The position numbers were made by a program, and so were the translations under genes. The notes beneath the pieces are model-generated. The model was not told where the DNA came from and searched no databases. It saw only the letters and a list, made by a program, of their open reading frames with translations. A stretch of DNA of 7,680 nucleotides from an uncultured Prevotella sp. (lineage in GTDB: Bacteria; Bacteroidota; Bacteroidia; Bacteroidales; Bacteroidaceae): assembly GCA_900762125.1 (NCBI GenBank), contig CAAFFL010000093.1, positions 1 through 7,680 of the forward strand, in the 5' to 3' direction. Shown here piece by piece: positions 5,471-7,680 of the stretch; the stretch's first letter is position 1; each line of letters begins with the position of its first letter.

Positions 5471-7375
5471 ATGAAACGAACCCTACTGCTATTCCTATTC
5501 CTCGCGACGGTGCTCGGCATGAAGGCCGAGGACGGTCATGCCCTGTGGCTGCGCTATCCTGAGGCCCATGCCACGGTGAAGGCTTCCGCATTCAATGAGA
5601 CAGAAAAGATCATCCTTGACGAGCTACGCCACCACTGGCAGGGAGGGCCTCTGACGCTCGACCTGCAGTTGCAGCATGTGCAACAGCGCGGCCACGTCGT
5701 GGTGTCTCGCGACGACGACGACAGCTTCACCATCCATGACGATACGCTGACGGCGCACACTGACCGTGGTCTGCTTTATGCTGCCTACGCCTTGTTGCGT
5801 GACCAGGCACTGCACGGCCCACGCCGCGTGACGATGACGTCGAAGCCCGCCTATCGCTGGCGCCTGCTTAACCACTGGGACAACCTCGACGGCACCATCG
5901 AGCGCGGCTATGCTGGACGGAGCATCTTCTGGAACACGGGGCTGCCGAGGAAGGCCTACGACGCCCGTCTACGGGAGTATGCCCGTGCCAATGCGTCCGT
6001 GGGCATTAATGCCGTCGTGCTCAACAATGTCAATGCCTCGCCACGGATGCTGACGAAGGTGTACATCGACAGCGTGGCCCACATCGCCAAGGTGCTGCGG
6101 CCCTACGGCATCCGCGTGCTGCTGTCGGTCAACTTCGGCAGTCCGAAGGCGCTCGGCGCTACGTCGACGGCCGACCCGCTGGACCCTGCAGTCATTCAGT
6201 GGTGGGAGCGCACGGTGAGCTATCTATATAATAAGGTGTACGACTTCGGCGGCTTCTGCGTGAAGGCGAACAGCGAAGGTCAGCCGGGACCGTTCGATTA
6301 TGGCCGTTCGCACGCTGATGGAGCCAATATGCTGGCACGGGCGTTGAAGCCCCACGGCGGACTCGTTTTCTGGCGTAGTTTCGTCTATGGTTCCCGTCAT
6401 AAAGGCGAGGATCGCGTGATGCAGGCGGTGAGCGAGTTCAAGGATCAGGATGGATTGTTCGAGGATAACGTCATCTTGCAGAGTAAGAATGGGCCGCTCG
6501 ACTTCCAGCCGCGCGAGCCCTACGCCCCGATCTTCGACAACATCTCGAAGACGAAACGGGCTGTGGAACTGCAGGTTACGCAGGAGTATACCGGACAGTC
6601 GCGCCACCTCGTCTACCTTGCACCGATGTGGGCGGAGTTCTTCCGCTTTGTGGAGCCCGAACGCCTGACAGCCATAGCCGGTGTGGCAAACATCGGCGAC
6701 GATGCAAACTGGTGCGGACACCCATTCTCGCAAGCCAATTGGTATGCATTCGCACGCATGGCATGGGACCCAACGCTCACCCCGGAGCAGATCGCACGGG
6801 AGTGGATCGCGCAGACGTTTACACCCGATACAGCGTTCGTCCGTCCCGTCCTCGACATGATGCTCACGTCGCGGGAGGCATGCGTCAACTACATGACGCC
6901 CCTAGGCCTTCACCATATCATGGCCTTCGACCACCACTATGGTCCCGAGCCGGGGGGATACAAGGCAGAGTATCCCATTGAGTGGTGCCCGGTCTACTAC
7001 CATAAGGCAGACTCTGTTGGGCTTGGCTTCGACCGTTCGACGACGGGCAGTGGAGCCACGCTACAGTATCGGGAGCCCTGGCGCTCTATATATAATAAGG
7101 TAGAGACCTGTCCGCGGGAGTATCTCCTGTGGTTCCATCATGTGGCGTGGGACTATCGGTTCCTCGATGGCACGACGCTTTGGCAGCAGCTCTGCCAGCA
7201 CTATGATGCTGGCGTGACGACGGTCGACGGCTATGTCCAGACCTGGCAGACGCTCCGAGGACGTATTGACGATGACCGCTGGACGCACGTCGACCGCCTC
7301 CTCCATGAGCAGGCGACGAATGCCCGAGAGTGGCGCGACCGCTGCCTAGGCTACTTCGCGCAGTTCCGTAAGTAA
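5471..7375 (+). CDS. aguA: Secreted GH67 alpha-glucuronidase
   Basis: A 634-residue GH67 enzyme that removes (4-O-methyl)-alpha-D-glucuronic acid from the non-reducing terminal xylose of glucuronoxylo-oligosaccharides, with inversion. I chose the ATG at 5471 because it gives a clean signal peptide (MKRTLLLFLFLATVLGMKA, residues 1-19). The frame is open to 5381, but that extension has no family character and covers the candidate promoter. Three GH67 domains follow: N-terminal alpha/beta domain (about 24-128), catalytic barrel (about 129-450) and helical C-terminal domain (about 451-630). The acid Glu269 lies in KANSEGQPGP. The base pair is Asp344 (GPLDFQPREP) and Glu372 (VTQEYTG). These match the known catalytic Glu/Asp/Glu set of Cellvibrio GlcA67A. 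Length is near the family norm and all key motifs are intact. The gene diverges from the xylanase operon and presumably shares its induction. Its product is probably periplasmic, trimming fragments released by the GH10 enzyme before uptake. Confidence 0.95.
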   Translation: MKRTLLLFLFLATVLGMKAEDGHALWLRYPEAHATVKASAFNETEKIILDELRHHWQGGPLTLDLQLQHVQQRGHVVVSRDDDDSFTIHDDTLTAHTDRGLLYAAYALLRDQALHGPRRVTMTSKPAYRWRLLNHWDNLDGTIERGYAGRSIFWNTGLPRKAYDARLREYARANASVGINAVVLNNVNASPRMLTKVYIDSVAHIAKVLRPYGIRVLLSVNFGSPKALGATSTADPLDPAVIQWWERTVSYLYNKVYDFGGFCVKANSEGQPGPFDYGRSHADGANMLARALKPHGGLVFWRSFVYGSRHKGEDRVMQAVSEFKDQDGLFEDNVILQSKNGPLDFQPREPYAPIFDNISKTKRAVELQVTQEYTGQSRHLVYLAPMWAEFFRFVEPERLTAIAGVANIGDDANWCGHPFSQANWYAFARMAWDPTLTPEQIAREWIAQTFTPDTAFVRPVLDMMLTSREACVNYMTPLGLHHIMAFDHHYGPEPGGYKAEYPIEWCPVYYHKADSVGLGFDRSTTGSGATLQYREPWRSIYNKVETCPREYLLWFHHVAWDYRFLDGTTLWQQLCQHYDAGVTTVDGYVQTWQTLRGRIDDDRWTHVDRLLHEQATNAREWRDRCLGYFAQFRK

Positions 7376-7410
7376 GCCTTATTCTCTGCTTTCCAGTCTC
7401 TTCATCCCGC

Positions 7411-7611
7411 GATTGCAGCGTCCTGATCCGGCCTTCACGCCGTCCTCATCTTGGCATTACGCTGTCCTCATCTGGTAATTTAACTTAAATTACTTTGCAA
7501 TTTAACTTAAATTACTGAGTAATTTAACCTAAATTACTTTGTAATTTAACTTAAATTACTCGATGACTTCACCGCTGAGGGAAGATGACTGCACCGTTGA
7601 GGGAAGATGGC
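7411..7611. repeat. Symmetric 22-bp-period repeat array downstream of the GH67 gene
   Basis: This covers most of the 305-base stretch after the GH67 stop, which has no clear terminator. Left flank: GTCCTGATC (7420) and GTCCTCATC (7442, 7464), each 22 bases apart. Centre: four AT-rich units starting at 7476, 7498, 7520 and 7542. Right flank: GATGACTTCACCG (7562), GATGACTGCACCG (7584) and a decayed GATGGC (7606), the first two sharing TGAGGGAA ends, again 22 bases apart. Left units end in TCATC and right units begin with GATGA, so the flanks point inward and the array is a two-fold symmetric structure centred near 7517. Its function is unknown; terminator, protein-binding array, mobile repeat or minisatellite are all possible. 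Confidence 0.8.
7475..7560. repeat. Four tandem AT-rich palindromic units in the core of the array
   Basis: Each unit carries AATTTAACTTAAATT, a perfect dyad around a single central C, with arms extended by flanking TA, GTA or AGTA. The third unit reads AATTTAACCTAAATT, one change that breaks one arm pair. The last three positions vary: TTG, GAG, TTG, CGA. Because each unit is palindromic, each could form a hairpin in RNA from either strand or a small cruciform in DNA. This lies about 100 bases after the GH67 stop and contrasts sharply with the GC-rich surroundings. Confidence 0.85.
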
Positions 7612-7680
7612 CATGGCCTAAAGGCTTGAAGTGTACGCTATTCAACAAAAAGAATCCCGTAGCAGTGACCTTATTGAGTC
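7563..7680 (+). CDS. Possible start of a rightward gene, truncated by the window edge
   Basis: One frame is open from 7545 to the end of the window. Its first ATG is at 7563, inside the repeat array. A start in the repeats would encode a proline- and tryptophan-containing stretch unlike a normal N-terminus. A later TTG at 7626, preceded by TAAAGG, would give a protein beginning MKCTLFNKKNPVAVTLLS, which looks more natural and faintly recalls the N-termini of some HipA-related proteins. Only 18-39 codons are visible, so this may be no gene at all. Confidence 0.2.
   Translation, partial: MTSPLREDDCTVEGRWPWPKGLKCTLFNKKNPVAVTLLS

Noticed and set aside
7411..7611. CRISPR array
   Set aside because: The 22-bp units are contiguous, with no unique spacers between them, and their orientation inverts across the array; there are no cas genes in the window.
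7609..7618. GGCCATGGCC palindrome
   Set aside because: A ten-base GC palindrome in GC-rich DNA has no supporting context; it may only be the decayed end of the repeat array.

Overview
The window looks like a xylan-degradation locus from a member of the Bacteroidales, most likely a Prevotella-type rumen or gut bacterium. Four things point there: the gene set and order (GPH sugar symporter, GH10 xylanase, GH43 xylosidase) resemble the xynD-xynA-xynB arrangement I recall from rumen Prevotella; -7 boxes of the Bacteroidetes form TAnnTTTG lie in the divergent promoter region; start codons are preceded by A-rich sequence with no clear Shine-Dalgarno; and the enzymes are Bacteroidetes-type. Coding regions are GC-rich by eye, which is high for Prevotella, so the genus is an inference.

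Layout. Positions 1-135 hold no convincing gene, only a small inverted repeat. A strong intrinsic terminator (136-169) closes a leftward operon. In transcription order (right to left) the operon is: GPH-family sugar/cation symporter (5302-3911), secreted GH10 endo-xylanase (3866-2742), cytoplasmic GH43 xylosidase/arabinofuranosidase (2745-1786, overlapping the xylanase stop by ATGA), and a secreted SASA-type (sialate O-acetylesterase-like) carbohydrate esterase (1666-200). Hairpins lie in both intercistronic gaps. A 168-bp divergent control region (5303-5470) separates this operon from a rightward gene for a secreted GH67 alpha-glucuronidase (5471-7375). That region holds one candidate promoter per direction, a perfect 6-6-6 inverted repeat where the leftward -33 element should be, and a four-codon upstream ORF.

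How the genes fit together (inference from family functions and signal peptides): in the periplasm, GH10 cuts glucuronoxylan fragments, the esterase removes acetyl groups and GH67 removes (4-O-methyl)glucuronic acid from xylo-oligosaccharide ends. The symporter takes up the trimmed oligosaccharides and the GH43 enzyme, which lacks a signal peptide, finishes them in the cytoplasm. No SusC/SusD pair and no regulator lie in the window, so outer-membrane uptake and sensing must be encoded elsewhere.

The last 305 bases (7376-7680) hold the most unusual feature: an array with a strict 22-bp period, symmetric about position 7517 or so. Its centre is four AT-rich palindromic units, flanked on each side by GC-richer units that point inward. 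A short open frame begins at its right edge and runs off the window.
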